Positions 41,094 through 49,930 of a stretch of 57,366 nucleotides of DNA are shown piece by piece. Where the stretch lies: NCBI RefSeq assembly GCF_022095675.1, contig NZ_JAHYSG010000081.1, forward strand, positions 1 to 57,366, read 5' to 3'. This DNA is from Dactylosporangium sp. AC04546. GTDB taxonomy: Bacteria; Actinomycetota; Actinomycetes; Mycobacteriales; Micromonosporaceae. The position numbers and the translations under genes were made by a program. Within the stretch, counting starts at the first letter, position 1, and each line of letters begins with the position of its first letter. The notes below the pieces were generated by a model. The model did not search any database and was not told where the DNA came from. It worked only from the letters and a program-made list of their open reading frames with translations.

Positions 41094-42325
41094 CGGGCGA
41101 CCCGGAGCCGCGCCTGCTGCGCCGGGCCACCGCGGCGATCGCCGGGCAGGTGGCCGCCGCCGTCGCCGCGACCGTGGTGCTGGTCAGCGCGCTGGCCTTC
41201 TCGCTCACGATCCGCGCGGAGCACCTGGCCGAGGAGCGCACCGTGCGCTCGGTGACGCTCGCCGCGGGCCCGGACCTGGTCACCGCGGACGGTGTCGTCC
41301 TGCTGCGCCGCGCGGCCGGCGGCAGCGTCGCGGCCAGCGCGGGCGCGCCGCCCGCCGCGCTCGGCATCGACGTCACGCGCCTGCGATCCGGGCGTGGCAA
41401 CGCTTCCGCCGGCGGCCGGCACTACGAGGCGTACGCGGTCGACGGCCCCGACGGCAGCCGCACCGTCGGCCTGCTCGACGTCACCGCCCGCGAGGAGTCG
41501 GGGGAGCGCCTCGTGCGGTCGCTGCTGATCGCCGGGCTCGCCGGCATCGGCGCGGCCGCCGCGCTCGGCGCCGTCCTGGGCCGGCGCGCCGTGCGCCCGC
41601 TGGCGCGGGCCCTGTCGCTGCAGCGGCGCTTCGTGGCCGACGCGAGCCACGAGCTGCGCACGCCGCTGGCCGTGCTGCGCACCCGCGCCGAACTGCTGCA
41701 GCGGCGGCTCGACCGCGGGGCCGGTGACGAGCGGACGCGCGCCGACGCGGCGGAGCTGGTGGCCGACACCCGGGCGCTCGGCGAGGTGGTCGAGGACCTG
41801 CTGCTGTCCGCGGAACTGCCGCACCGACCGGCCCGGGGCGTGCCCGTCGACGCCGCCGGCCTGGCCCGCGAGGTCACGGCGTCGGTCGAGCCCTACGCCG
41901 CCGCGCAGGACGTCACGCTGCGCACCGAGATCGGCGCCGGAGCGCTGGTCGTGACCGGGGTCCGGTCGTCGCTGCGCCGGGCGCTCGCGGCCCTCGTCGA
42001 CAACGCGCTCGGGCACGTCTCGGCCGGGGGCACCGTCACCGTGGCCGTCAGCCGTGCGGACGGCCGCGTCTGTCTCGCGGTCGTCGACGACGGGGTGGGG
42101 CTCGATCCTGGCCGGGCCGAGGCGCTGCTGGCCCGCTTCGCGCGCGGCGACGAGGTCTCCGACCGGCCGGGCCGGCGCTTCGGGCTCGGCCTGGCCCTGG
42201 TCCGGGAGGTGCTCCAGGCGCACGGGGGAGACCTGCGGATCGAGGGCAGCCCGGGCGACGGTGCCCGGTTCACCATGGTTCTGCCGGCCGGCCGGGCCGA
42301 CCCGGGACCTTCGGCCTTGGTGTGA
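41090..42325 (+). CDS. sensor histidine kinase, HisKA/EnvZ type
   Basis: 411 residues. TM1 is AGQVAAAVAATVVLVSALAFSL, followed by a ~115-residue extracytoplasmic sensor, then TM2 SLLIAGLAGIGAAAALGAVLG. The H-box FVADASHELRTPLAVLRTRAE contains the phosphorylated His, followed by an N-box-like LVDNALGHVSAGG, G1 VVDDGVGLD and G2 RFGLGLALVREVLQAHGG. No HAMP domain is obvious. The ligand is unknown. It overlaps or abuts the downstream P-type ATPase gene, suggesting one operon. Confidence 0.94.
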   Translation: MTGDPEPRLLRRATAAIAGQVAAAVAATVVLVSALAFSLTIRAEHLAEERTVRSVTLAAGPDLVTADGVVLLRRAAGGSVAASAGAPPAALGIDVTRLRSGRGNASAGGRHYEAYAVDGPDGSRTVGLLDVTAREESGERLVRSLLIAGLAGIGAAAALGAVLGRRAVRPLARALSLQRRFVADASHELRTPLAVLRTRAELLQRRLDRGAGDERTRADAAELVADTRALGEVVEDLLLSAELPHRPARGVPVDAAGLAREVTASVEPYAAAQDVTLRTEIGAGALVVTGVRSSLRRALAALVDNALGHVSAGGTVTVAVSRADGRVCLAVVDDGVGLDPGRAEALLARFARGDEVSDRPGRRFGLGLALVREVLQAHGGDLRIEGSPGDGARFTMVLPAGRADPGPSALV

Positions 42326-42354
42326 GACGCGCGCCTCGGGGGAGCATGGGGCGA

Positions 42355-44721
42355 ATGCCGGACCCGGCACGCGGGGCCGGCGCCGGATGGAAGACTGCGA
42401 TGTCCCGGTTCCAGCGATCGCTGCGCGCAGGGTGGCCCCGGCTGCGGGCCGCCCGGGAGGCCGTGCTGTTCTGGGCGTCGGCGCTGCTGCTCGCCGGTGG
42501 TGTGGCGGCGGCCCTCGCCGGGGCCTCCGGCGCCGCGGCCGGGCTGTGGGCCGCCGCGACCGGCATCGGGCTGGTGGCCTCGACGGTCACCATCGCCGTC
42601 GCCGTGGTGCGCCGGCGGCCGTCGGTCGACGTCATCGCGTGGCTGGCGCTGGTGGGCGCGCTGCTGGTCGGCGAGCCGCTCGCCGGCGCGGTGATCTCGG
42701 TCATGCTGTTCACCGGCGGGGTGCTGGAGGCGCGGGCCTCGGCCCGGGCCCGCCGTGACCTCGGCCGCCTGGCCGCCGCGGCGCCGCGCATCGCCCGGCG
42801 CGAGGGACCCGACGGCGTGGTCGAGATCGCGGTCGACCGGGTCGTGGTCGGCGACCGGCTCGTCGTCGGGGCCGGCGAGCTCGTGCCGGTCGACGGGCGG
42901 CTGCTCGACGACGGGACGTTCGACGAGTCGGCGCTGACCGGTGAGTCGCTGCCGGTCGAGCGCGTGGCCGGCGAGACCGTCCGCAGCGGCGTCGTCAACG
43001 CCGGCCCGGCGGCGCGGATGCTGGCGACCGAGACGGCGGCCGCGTCCACCTACGCGGGCGTGGTGCGCCTCGTCGAGCAGGCCCAGGCGTCCAGCGCCCC
43101 CTTCGTCCGCCTCGCCGACCGCTTCGCGCTGGCGTTCGTACCCCTGACGCTCCTCGTGGCCGGGCTCGCCTGGGCGATCTCGGGCGACGCGGTGCGCGCC
43201 GTCGCCGTGCTCGTCGTCGCCACCCCCTGCCCGCTGCTGCTGGCCGCTCCGATCGCGATCATGTCCGGCGTGTCCAGGGCGGCCCGGCACGGCGTCATCC
43301 TCAAGGGTGGCGCGGCGCTGGAGCGGCTGGCGGCCGGGCGGGTCCTGCTGTTCGACAAGACCGGCACCCTGACCCGCGGCCGGCCCGTCCTGTCCGCCGT
43401 GCTCACCGCCCCCGACCGGCCGGACGGCGAGGTGCTGCGGCTGGCCGCCTCGCTCGACCAGTCCTCGGCGCACGTGCTCGCGGCGCCGATCGTGACCGCG
43501 GCCCGCGACCGCCGGCTGCGCCTCTCGCCGGCGTCCGGCCTGCGGGAGCGGCACGGTGCCGGCATCGCGGGGACGGTGGACGGCCACCACGTGCGGCTGG
43601 GCAAGGCGGCCTGGGTCCTGGACGGGCCGGCACCGGACTGGGTGCGCCGGGCCCGTCGCCGCGCCGCGCTGGACGGGTCGCTCACCGTGTTCGTCGCGGT
43701 GGACGGGGACCCCGCCGGGGTACTGCTGCTCACCGATCCGATCCGGCCCGACGCCCCGCGCATGATGCGGGCCCTGCGGGACGCCGGCATCGCGCGCACG
43801 GTCCTCGTCACCGGGGACCGGGCCGACATCGCGCAGACCGTCGGGCGGGTGGCCGGCGTCGACGCGGTCTACGCCGACCGGGACCCGGCCGACAAGCTCG
43901 CCGTCGTCCGCGCCGAACAGGCCGCCGCGCCGACCGTCATGGTGGGCGACGGCGTGAACGACGCTCCGGCGCTGGCCGCCGCCGGTGTCGGGGTGGCCCT
44001 CGCGGCCCGCGGTGTCACCGCCGCGGCCGAGGCGGCCGACGTCGTGCTCACCGCCGACCGCGTCGACGGTCTCGCGGACGCGATCCTCGTCGCCCGCCGC
44101 GCCCGCGCCGTCGCCCGCCGCTCGGCCGGTCTCGGCATGGCCCTGTCGCTGGCCGCGATGGTGCCGGCCGCCGCCGGGCTGCTGTCGCCGGTCGCCGGTG
44201 CGCTGCTGCAGGAGGCGATCGACGTCGCCGCCATCGCGCTCGCCCTCACCGTGCTGCTGCCCCAGCGGGTCCACACGGTGACCATGCCGGCCGCCGACGT
44301 CGCCGTGGCCCAGGAGCTGTACGCGCAGCACACCGCCGTCCGGCCGCTGGTCGAGCGGATCCGCGCCGTCGCGGACGACCTCGGCACCACCGCGGCGGAC
44401 CTCACACCCGTCCGCGACCTCGTGGACCGCCTCGACACCGAACTGCTGCCGCACGAGCGGGCCGAGGAGGAGCAGCTGCTGCCGATCGTCGCGCGGGCCC
44501 TCGGCGGTCCCGACCCGGTCGGCGCGCTCAGCCGCACCCACGCCGAGATCGAGCACCAGATCCGCCGGCTGCGCCGCGCGCTGCCGGACCCGGGGGAGCG
44601 CCCCGAGCCCGAGGACGTCGTCGACCTGCGGGCCGGCCTGTACGGCCTGTACGCCGTCATGCAGCTGCACAACGCGCAGGAGGAAGAGAACGCGTTCAGC
44701 CTGATGCCGGCGGGCCGCTGA
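42355..44721 (+). CDS. P1B-type metal ATPase with C-terminal hemerythrin domain (P1B-5-like)
   Basis: 788 residues from ATG 42355; a GTG at 42322 or ATG at 42400 could also be used. The A-domain motif is TGESLPVE, TM4 carries TPCPLL, the P-domain has DKTGTLTRG, and the hinge GDGVNDAPAL. There is no N-terminal metal-binding domain. From memory, TPCP in TM4 together with a C-terminal hemerythrin-like domain defines P1B-5 (Fe/Ni/Co) ATPases such as Nia. The hemerythrin part (~640-788) has HTAVRPLVE, LPHERAEEEQLL, THAEIEHQ and LHNAQEEENAF, the His/Glu ligands of a di-iron bundle. It probably exports Fe(II) or a related metal and senses it or O2. Confidence 0.9.
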   Translation: MPDPARGAGAGWKTAMSRFQRSLRAGWPRLRAAREAVLFWASALLLAGGVAAALAGASGAAAGLWAAATGIGLVASTVTIAVAVVRRRPSVDVIAWLALVGALLVGEPLAGAVISVMLFTGGVLEARASARARRDLGRLAAAAPRIARREGPDGVVEIAVDRVVVGDRLVVGAGELVPVDGRLLDDGTFDESALTGESLPVERVAGETVRSGVVNAGPAARMLATETAAASTYAGVVRLVEQAQASSAPFVRLADRFALAFVPLTLLVAGLAWAISGDAVRAVAVLVVATPCPLLLAAPIAIMSGVSRAARHGVILKGGAALERLAAGRVLLFDKTGTLTRGRPVLSAVLTAPDRPDGEVLRLAASLDQSSAHVLAAPIVTAARDRRLRLSPASGLRERHGAGIAGTVDGHHVRLGKAAWVLDGPAPDWVRRARRRAALDGSLTVFVAVDGDPAGVLLLTDPIRPDAPRMMRALRDAGIARTVLVTGDRADIAQTVGRVAGVDAVYADRDPADKLAVVRAEQAAAPTVMVGDGVNDAPALAAAGVGVALAARGVTAAAEAADVVLTADRVDGLADAILVARRARAVARRSAGLGMALSLAAMVPAAAGLLSPVAGALLQEAIDVAAIALALTVLLPQRVHTVTMPAADVAVAQELYAQHTAVRPLVERIRAVADDLGTTAADLTPVRDLVDRLDTELLPHERAEEEQLLPIVARALGGPDPVGALSRTHAEIEHQIRRLRRALPDPGERPEPEDVVDLRAGLYGLYAVMQLHNAQEEENAFSLMPAGR

Positions 44722-44723
44722 GC

Positions 44724-45284
44724 TCAGCCGCGGGCGCGGCCGGGCAGGAGGCCCGCGCGCAGGCCGTCGGCGTCGGAGAACTCGAAGTACTCCATCACCG
44801 CAGGCTTGCGCAGGACGAGCACCAGGGCGACGGTCAGGGCGGCCAGCGCGACGACCGCGATCGTGTGGCCGCCGGTGTACCACAGCGGGAACAGCCGGTC
44901 GAACGCCGCCGCCGCCGCGGCCTGCTCCTGCGGCGTCGCGCCCCCGTCCGAGCCGGCGCTCTCGGGCGCGTAGATGACCGTGAACGAGTCGAGCAGCACC
45001 GCCAGCGGCAGGCAGCACAGCACGCCGAGCCGCGACGCCGGGCGCGGGCGGGTGATCAGGGCCGCCGCGCCGATCGCGGCCGCGGCGACGAGGGCCGCGA
45101 CGACCAGGCAGAACACGAAGCGCTGGCGGATGCCGTCGTGCGGCGGCTGTTCGTTGACGGCCCAGCCGAACTCGGCGACGTTCGCGGTGAACGTGTGGCG
45201 GCCCAGCAGCGTGAGCACGACGTCGGCGACGGCGACGAGCGCGGCCGCCACGGCCAGCCAGAACGCGGTACGGACGAGCTGCAT
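44724..45284 (-). CDS. membrane protein of unknown function
   Basis: 186 residues from ATG 45284. Four hydrophobic helices are visible (AFWLAVAAALVAVADVVLTLL, FVFCLVVAALVAAAAIGAAAL, LGVLCCLPLAVLL, TIAVVALAALTVALVLVL). Loops contain FGWAVNEQPPHDG and a Gly/Ala/Gln-rich segment. It converges with the metal ATPase 2 bp away. I do not recognise a family. Confidence 0.65.
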   Translation of the reverse strand: MQLVRTAFWLAVAAALVAVADVVLTLLGRHTFTANVAEFGWAVNEQPPHDGIRQRFVFCLVVAALVAAAAIGAAALITRPRPASRLGVLCCLPLAVLLDSFTVIYAPESAGSDGGATPQEQAAAAAAFDRLFPLWYTGGHTIAVVALAALTVALVLVLRKPAVMEYFEFSDADGLRAGLLPGRARG

Positions 45285-45379
45285 TCGGTGTCACGACCTT
45301 CGAGCGGGGCGGTGGGGAGGCCGATCATAGACGAGCATGCGGGCCATGCCGGCGCTGCGGCCCGCGTACCGTTCCGGGC

Positions 45380-45982
45380 ATGGCACTGCGACCCGACGAG
45401 TTCCACGACCACGCCCTCGCCGCCGCCGACGCGGAGGGCCGGCTCCCGCTCGCGCGGATGACCGGCTGGGACATCAGCCCGTTCGAGCCCGACGGCCTGC
45501 GCGTCGCCCCGCTGCGCCCGCCGGTGCTGCCCGAGCCGCCCCGCCACGGCGAGGACCCGGCGGACTGCGACTCGTGCCGCCGCCGCGACGAGGGCGTCTG
45601 GCTCGACGACCGGTGGCGGCTGGGCCGTATCGAGAAGGTGGGCGTGCCCCTGGTACTGATGCTGCATCCTCGTGACCACCACGACCTGGCCGACCTGCCC
45701 GACGCCCTCGCCGCCGAGCTGGGCGTGCTGACCAAGCACATCGCCGGGCACATCCAGTCCCTGCCCCACATCGCCCGCGCCCACGTCTACCGCATCGGCG
45801 ACGGCGGCGCCCACCTGCACGTGTGGTTCTTCGCCCGCCCGGCGGGCCAGTCCCAGCTGTACGGCTCGTGGATGGTCGTGTGGGACGACCTGCTGCCGGA
45901 GTATCCGGCCGAGGTGGCCGACGCGGACGCGACAACGGTCGCGCGGGCCCTGGCCGCCTCCTACGGCGGCCGTGCGACATGA
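45380..45982 (+). CDS. HIT-like protein with degenerate His triad
   Basis: 200 residues from ATG 45380. The C-terminal half has the HIT arrangement: VLMLHPRDHHDLADLPDALAA (helix), then VYRIGDGGAHLHVWFFARP. The canonical HxHxH is HLHVW here, with Trp in the third His position. The N-terminal half has PADCDSCRRRDEGVW, a possible metal-binding Cys set. HIT proteins act on nucleotide phosphoramidates or esters; with the altered triad, catalysis is uncertain. Confidence 0.75.
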   Translation: MALRPDEFHDHALAAADAEGRLPLARMTGWDISPFEPDGLRVAPLRPPVLPEPPRHGEDPADCDSCRRRDEGVWLDDRWRLGRIEKVGVPLVLMLHPRDHHDLADLPDALAAELGVLTKHIAGHIQSLPHIARAHVYRIGDGGAHLHVWFFARPAGQSQLYGSWMVVWDDLLPEYPAEVADADATTVARALAASYGGRAT

Positions 45983-46165
45983 GCATCTCGGTGGTGGCGG
46001 CCGACGCCGGGCGGTGGGACGACATCCAGGCCGTGCTCGGCGCGCGTGGCCATCGCGGCCGGCGACCTGTACGTCGGCACGAGCGGCGTGTTCGCGGCCG
46101 CCGGGTTCGCCGAGGTCAGCCGGCCGACGCCGCGCCGCGCGGTGATGCGCGTCGAGCTGCGGTAG
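45979..46165 (+). pseudogene. GNAT acetyltransferase remnant with internal deletion
   Basis: The frame starts MSISVVAADAGRWDDIQAVLGARG, a GNAT-type N-terminus, and overlaps the HIT stop (ATGA). After a frame change, the C-terminal YVGTSGVFAAAGFAEVSRPTPRRAVMRVELR appears. The ~100 residues in between, which hold the acetyl-CoA site, are gone. Confidence 0.75.
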
Positions 46166-46237
46166 GGCCAGCCCCACGCTCCGATCGGGGTGCTGCCGGG
46201 AGCGCGTGACGGGGGTCGATACCGGCAGGCTCGACGC

Positions 46238-47470
46238 ATGGGGATCACAGCAGATCGCGTTGTCAGCCGCCGCGCCGTGCTGGCCGGCGCCGCCGCCGGA
46301 GCGGCCGTCGCCGGGCTCGGGCAGGCCCGGGCCGCGGGCGCGCACAGTGAACCGGGCCTCGTCGCCCTGCGCCGGGACATCCACCGCCATCCCGAGCTCG
46401 CCGGGGCCGAGCGCCGCACCGCCGGGATCGTCGCGCGGCGGCTGCGGGCGGCCGGCCTCGCCGTGACCGAGGGCGTCGGCGGCCACGGCGTCGTGGGCGT
46501 CCTCGCCGGCGCGCACCGCGGGCGGACCGTCGCCTACCGGGCCGACATGGATGCGGTACCGCCGGACGAGCAGTTCGGTGGCGAGGCGACGCAGCCGGCC
46601 CACGTGTGCGGCCACGACCTGCACACGACCATCGGCGTCGGGGTCGCCGAGGCCCTCGCCCGCCGGCGGCGCCGGCTGGCCGGGACGGTCGTGTTCGTGT
46701 TCCAGCCGGCCGAGGAGTCCCTCGGCGGGGCCGCCGCGATGCTCGCCGACGACGTGTTCGCCCGGGCGCGGCCGGCCGAGATCCACGCCCTGCACTGCGG
46801 CCCGTTCCCGGTCGGGCAGTTCCACGTCATGCCCGGCTACGGCCTGCCCGGCCAGGACCGCGGCACCGTCACGCTCACCGGCCCGGACGCGCAGGCGCGG
46901 GCCGTACTGCTGGCCCGGCGCATCGCCGCGCTGGGCACCGTCACCACGCCCGAGACGACCGAGGCGCTCGAGCGGTTGGTCGCCGACCTGCAGGTCCCGG
47001 GCGGGCCGCTCGCGGAGTTCGTGTTCATCGGGGCCCGCCCGGCCGGTGCCGAGGTGCGGTTCACGTACCGCTGCTGGCCCGAACAGCGGTACGTGAGCGT
47101 CCGCGCCGACATCGAGCGGCTCGCCCGCGAGTCCGGCCCGGCCACCGTCACCGTCCCGCCGGCACCGTTCCCGGCCATGATCTGCCCCGAGCCGGAGGGG
47201 GAGATGCTGCAGCGGTACCTCCGGCGCGCCCTCGGCCCGGCCGCGGTCGGCCGCCTGCACGCGGCGGTCCCGTTCAGCGGCGAGGACTTCGCGCTGTTCC
47301 TGCGCCGCATGCCGGGCACGTACACGTTCCTCGGCGTCCGCCGCCCCGGCGCGGCGATCGAGTCCGCGTACCCGCACTTCACCACGTTCGACCCGGACGA
47401 GCGCGCCATCGGCCACGGCGTGCGCGCGATGACGGGCTGGCTGCTGACCCGCACCGGCTCGGGTCGGTGA
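46238..47470 (+). CDS. Tat-exported M20-family amidohydrolase/peptidase
   Basis: 410 residues from ATG 46238 (MGITADRV). The Tat motif is SRRAVLAGAAAGAAVAGLG, so it is probably secreted or surface-attached. M20 metal sites are AYRADMDAVP, HVCGHDLHTT, FQPAEESLGGAAAML (catalytic and ligand Glu), IHALHCGPFPVG and a final His in SAYPHFTTFDPDERA. The lid/dimerisation insert (~200-300) is divergent. Relatives hydrolyse N-acyl amino acids, hippurate-like amides or dipeptides. The stop lies in a 10-bp tandem duplication. Confidence 0.9.
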   Translation: MGITADRVVSRRAVLAGAAAGAAVAGLGQARAAGAHSEPGLVALRRDIHRHPELAGAERRTAGIVARRLRAAGLAVTEGVGGHGVVGVLAGAHRGRTVAYRADMDAVPPDEQFGGEATQPAHVCGHDLHTTIGVGVAEALARRRRRLAGTVVFVFQPAEESLGGAAAMLADDVFARARPAEIHALHCGPFPVGQFHVMPGYGLPGQDRGTVTLTGPDAQARAVLLARRIAALGTVTTPETTEALERLVADLQVPGGPLAEFVFIGARPAGAEVRFTYRCWPEQRYVSVRADIERLARESGPATVTVPPAPFPAMICPEPEGEMLQRYLRRALGPAAVGRLHAAVPFSGEDFALFLRRMPGTYTFLGVRRPGAAIESAYPHFTTFDPDERAIGHGVRAMTGWLLTRTGSGR

Positions 47471-47481
47471 CGGTCGGTGAC
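47462..47481 (+). repeat. 10-bp tandem duplication spanning the hydrolase stop
   Basis: GGTCGGTGAC occurs twice. The first copy contains the TGA stop of the M20 gene. Confidence 0.85.
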
Positions 47482-47495
47482 GTACCCCATAAAAT

Positions 47496-47512
47496 AGGAA
47501 TCTGAGAGTCCT
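47496..47512. promoter_or_regulatory. NsrR operator candidate
   Basis: 17-bp palindrome AGGAATCTGAGAGTCCT (14 of 17 positions symmetric) in a locally AT-richer patch, 20 bp before the nsrR start. Confidence 0.6.
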
Positions 47513-47531
47513 CTTTGGGTAGGGTCGGGCT

Positions 47532-47960
47532 GTGCGCCTCAACCGCTCCACGGACATCAGCCTGCGCATCCTGATGCTGGGTGCCACCCGGGACGGCCTG
47601 CTCACCGTCGACGAGCTGGCTGACGCGGTCGCCGTGCCCCGGCACCACCTGGCCAAGGTCGTGCAGCGTCTGCAGCACCTCGGGCTGCTGGAGACCGTGC
47701 GCGGGCGCGGCGGCGGGGTGCGCCTGGCCGCCGCGGCCCGCACGGCGTCCGTCGGCGGGCTGGTGCGTGAGCTCGAGGGCGAGACCGAGGTCGTCGAGTG
47801 CACCGGCGACCCGGCGTGCCCCCTGAGCCAGGGCTGCCGGCTGCGCGCAGCGCTGCGGCGGGCGCAGGAGGCCTTCTACGCCACCCTCGACCCGATCACG
47901 ATCGACGAGCTCACCGCGCCACCCGTGCGGCAGGTGCTGCTGAGCCTGGGCCGCTCCTGA
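47532..47960 (+). CDS. nsrR: Rrf2-family NO sensor
   Basis: 142 residues from GTG 47532. The winged HTH is DELADAVAVPRHHLAKVVQRLQHLGLLETVRGRGGGVRL. Cluster ligands are C90, C96 and C102 in ECTGDPACPLSQGC. Asp8 matches the fourth ligand described for the [4Fe-4S] cluster of Streptomyces NsrR. Direct adjacency to the flavohaemoglobin gene (35-bp gap) supports the assignment. Nitric oxide would break the cluster and derepress the operon. Confidence 0.93.
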   Translation: MRLNRSTDISLRILMLGATRDGLLTVDELADAVAVPRHHLAKVVQRLQHLGLLETVRGRGGGVRLAAAARTASVGGLVRELEGETEVVECTGDPACPLSQGCRLRAALRRAQEAFYATLDPITIDELTAPPVRQVLLSLGRS

Positions 47961-47995
47961 TCGCGCGACCCATTCCCCTCGTCTGGAGAACAACC

Positions 47996-49204
47996 ATGCT
48001 GTCAGCCACGAATCGCCCGGTCGTCGAGGCGACCCTCCCGGTCGTCGCCGAGCACCTCGACGCCGTCTCGGACGTCTTCTACCAGACGATGCTGGGCGAG
48101 AACCCCGAGCTGCTCAACCTGTTCAGCCGCAGCGCGCAGGCCACCGGCCAGCAGCGGCAGGCGCTGGCCGGCGCGGTCGCGGCCTTCGCGGCGCACCTGG
48201 TCGGCGCGGGCCCGGACGCCGTGACGTTCGAGCACCTGGTGAACCGGATCGCCCACCGGCACTGCGCGCTGGGCATCCGGCCCGAGCAGTACACCGTTGT
48301 CGGCCGCTACCTGCTCGCAGCGGTCGGCACGGTGCTCGGCGATGCCGTGACCCCGCAGGTCGCGGCCGCCTGGGACGAGGTCTACTGGCTGTTCGCCACC
48401 CGGCTGATCGGGCGCGAGACGCGCATCTACGCCGAGGCCGGGACGCACGGCGAGGACCCCTGGCGGGAGTACGTCATCGGCAGCAGGACCGCCGAGGCGC
48501 ACGACACCGTCTCGTTCGTCCTCGCACCGGCCGACGGCCGCCCGGCCCCCCGGTTCGTGCCCGGGCAGTACGTCACCGTCGCCGCCGACCTGCACGACGG
48601 CACGCGTCAGCTGCGCCAGTACTCGCTGTCGCAGGCCGCCGACGAGCGGACCCTGCGCATCACCGTGCGGCGCGTGCGTGGCACCGGCGGGGCGCCGGAC
48701 GGGGTCGTCTCCGGCTTCCTGCACGACCACGCGGCCCCCGGCGACCGGCTGCGGCTGAGCCAGCCGTACGGCGACCTCGCCCTGACTCCCGGCGACGCGC
48801 CGCTGCTGCTGGTCAGTGGCGGGGTCGGCGTCACGCCGATGGCCGCCATCCTGGACCACGTGGCCCGCACCCAGCCGGCCCGGCACGTCACCGCCGTGCA
48901 CGCCGACCGCAGCCTCGACCGGCACCCGCTGCGCGCCCACATGGACGCCAGCGGTGCCCGGCTGGACTCCTTCGACTCCCTCGTCTGGTACGAGCAGCCG
49001 GCCCCGGACGCGTTCACCGGTCTGGTCGACGTGGACGCCATCCCGGTGCGCCCCGGCGCCGAGGTGTACCTGTGCGGCCCGGTCCCGTTCATGCAGGCGG
49101 TCCGGGCCGGCCTGCGTCGCCGCGGCGTCCCCGACGAGCGGATCCGCTACGAGGTGTTCGGCTCCGAGCAGTGGCGTCCGGCCCCGGCGCCGGCCCGCGC
49201 CTGA
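47996..49204 (+). CDS. hmp: flavohaemoglobin, nitric oxide dioxygenase
   Basis: 402 residues from ATG 47996, with GGAGAAC upstream. The globin domain (~1-137) has Tyr29 (B10) in DVFYQTML and proximal His89 in RIAHRHCALGIRPEQY. The FAD domain has RQYSLS, and the NAD domain GGVGVTPMAAIL and YLCGPVPFMQAV. It converts NO and O2 to nitrate with NADH. Its length (402) equals the family norm. It is cotranscribed with nsrR and probably with the cupin gene. Confidence 0.95.
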   Translation: MLSATNRPVVEATLPVVAEHLDAVSDVFYQTMLGENPELLNLFSRSAQATGQQRQALAGAVAAFAAHLVGAGPDAVTFEHLVNRIAHRHCALGIRPEQYTVVGRYLLAAVGTVLGDAVTPQVAAAWDEVYWLFATRLIGRETRIYAEAGTHGEDPWREYVIGSRTAEAHDTVSFVLAPADGRPAPRFVPGQYVTVAADLHDGTRQLRQYSLSQAADERTLRITVRRVRGTGGAPDGVVSGFLHDHAAPGDRLRLSQPYGDLALTPGDAPLLLVSGGVGVTPMAAILDHVARTQPARHVTAVHADRSLDRHPLRAHMDASGARLDSFDSLVWYEQPAPDAFTGLVDVDAIPVRPGAEVYLCGPVPFMQAVRAGLRRRGVPDERIRYEVFGSEQWRPAPAPARA

Positions 49205-49219
49205 CCAGACCTGACCAGA
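49201..49219 (+). repeat. 10-bp tandem duplication spanning the hmp stop
   Basis: CTGACCAGAC followed by CTGACCAGA. The first copy includes the TGA stop of hmp. Confidence 0.8.
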
Positions 49220-49234
49220 AGGGAAGACCCGACC

Positions 49235-49567
49235 ATGCAGAAGCTCTCGCTCGACGCCCGGGTACGTGAGCACCTGGAACGCGCAGCCGCGTCCTCCACC
49301 GGCCGCAGCGCCGAGACCGTCTACGGCGGCCACGAACACGCCCTGCGGCAGACCCTCGTCGCACTGCGCGCGGGCACGTCCCTGGCCGAGCACGAGAACC
49401 CCGGCGAGGCGACGCTGTTGGTGCTGCGCGGGCGCGTACGGCTGCACAGCGGTGAGACCTCATGGGAGGGCAGAACCGGGGATCTGCTCATCGTGCCACC
49501 GGCCCGGCACAGCCTGGAAGCCGTCGAGGACGCCGCCGCGCTGCTGACCGTCGCCAAGACTCCCTGA
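49235..49567 (+). CDS. small single-domain cupin
   Basis: 110 residues from ATG 49235. Cupin motif 1 is TLVALRAGTSLAEHENPGEATLLVLRGRVRLHSG, and motif 2 GDLLIVPPARHSLEAVEDAAALLTVA. Metal-type residues are His (AEHE), Glu and His (ARHSL). It is the third gene of the NsrR operon (30-bp gap). Small cupins are frequent partners in NO- or nitrogen-stress operons; the role is not established. Confidence 0.85.
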   Translation: MQKLSLDARVREHLERAAASSTGRSAETVYGGHEHALRQTLVALRAGTSLAEHENPGEATLLVLRGRVRLHSGETSWEGRTGDLLIVPPARHSLEAVEDAAALLTVAKTP

Positions 49568-49698
49568 CACCGGTTCGCCAGGTACGCGCCGCTTCCGCTG
49601 CGAATGTCGTCAAATCGTCATAATCTTGCGGAACCGCGTACATGACGCGGCGTGAAGCTGGTGGGGGCGGCTGAACCTGACGGTGCGGAGGGATGAGC

Positions 49699-49911
49699 AT
49701 GACGGCACTGCACCTCGCGGACGGCACGGACTTCAGCCTGGTGTGCGACGGTTGCGGCCTGGTGGTCGAGCACCTCGGCGCCAACCTGCACAGCTGGGAC
49801 CTGGCGTGGAGCCTGTTCCGCCGGCACGGCTGGATCGGCGACCGCTCCGCGGGTGGCCCCCACGGCTGCCCCCGCTGCACGTCGCAGTCGGCGATGATCG
49901 GCGATCAGTAG
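49699..49911 (+). CDS. small Cys-rich protein paralogous to the STAS-protein N-terminus
   Basis: 70 residues from ATG 49699, chosen because GGAGG (49687-49692) lies 6-7 nt upstream; ATG 49693 would abut it. SLVCDGCGLVVEHL and HGCPRCTSQ form two CxxC pairs likely to bind zinc. The segment in between, WDLAWSLFRRHGWIGD, matches WRVAWSLFVEDGWRGA of the convergent STAS protein. Function is unknown; a stand-alone version of the sensor or adaptor module is likely. Confidence 0.75.
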   Translation: MTALHLADGTDFSLVCDGCGLVVEHLGANLHSWDLAWSLFRRHGWIGDRSAGGPHGCPRCTSQSAMIGDQ

Positions 49912-49930
49912 GCGGCGATCAGTAGGCGGC
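49903..49930. repeat. 14-bp tandem duplication between convergent genes
   Basis: GATCAGTAGGCGGC twice in a row. The stop codons of the 70-residue gene and the convergent STAS gene lie in different copies. Confidence 0.8.

Noticed and set aside
41893..47803. Very long open frames (915 and 1133 codons) antisense to the kinase, metal ATPase and M20/NsrR genes
   Set aside because: Composition is Arg/Gly/Ala/His-rich with no domain motifs, and the opposite strand carries well-recognised proteins with conserved catalytic residues. These are artefacts of very high third-position GC.
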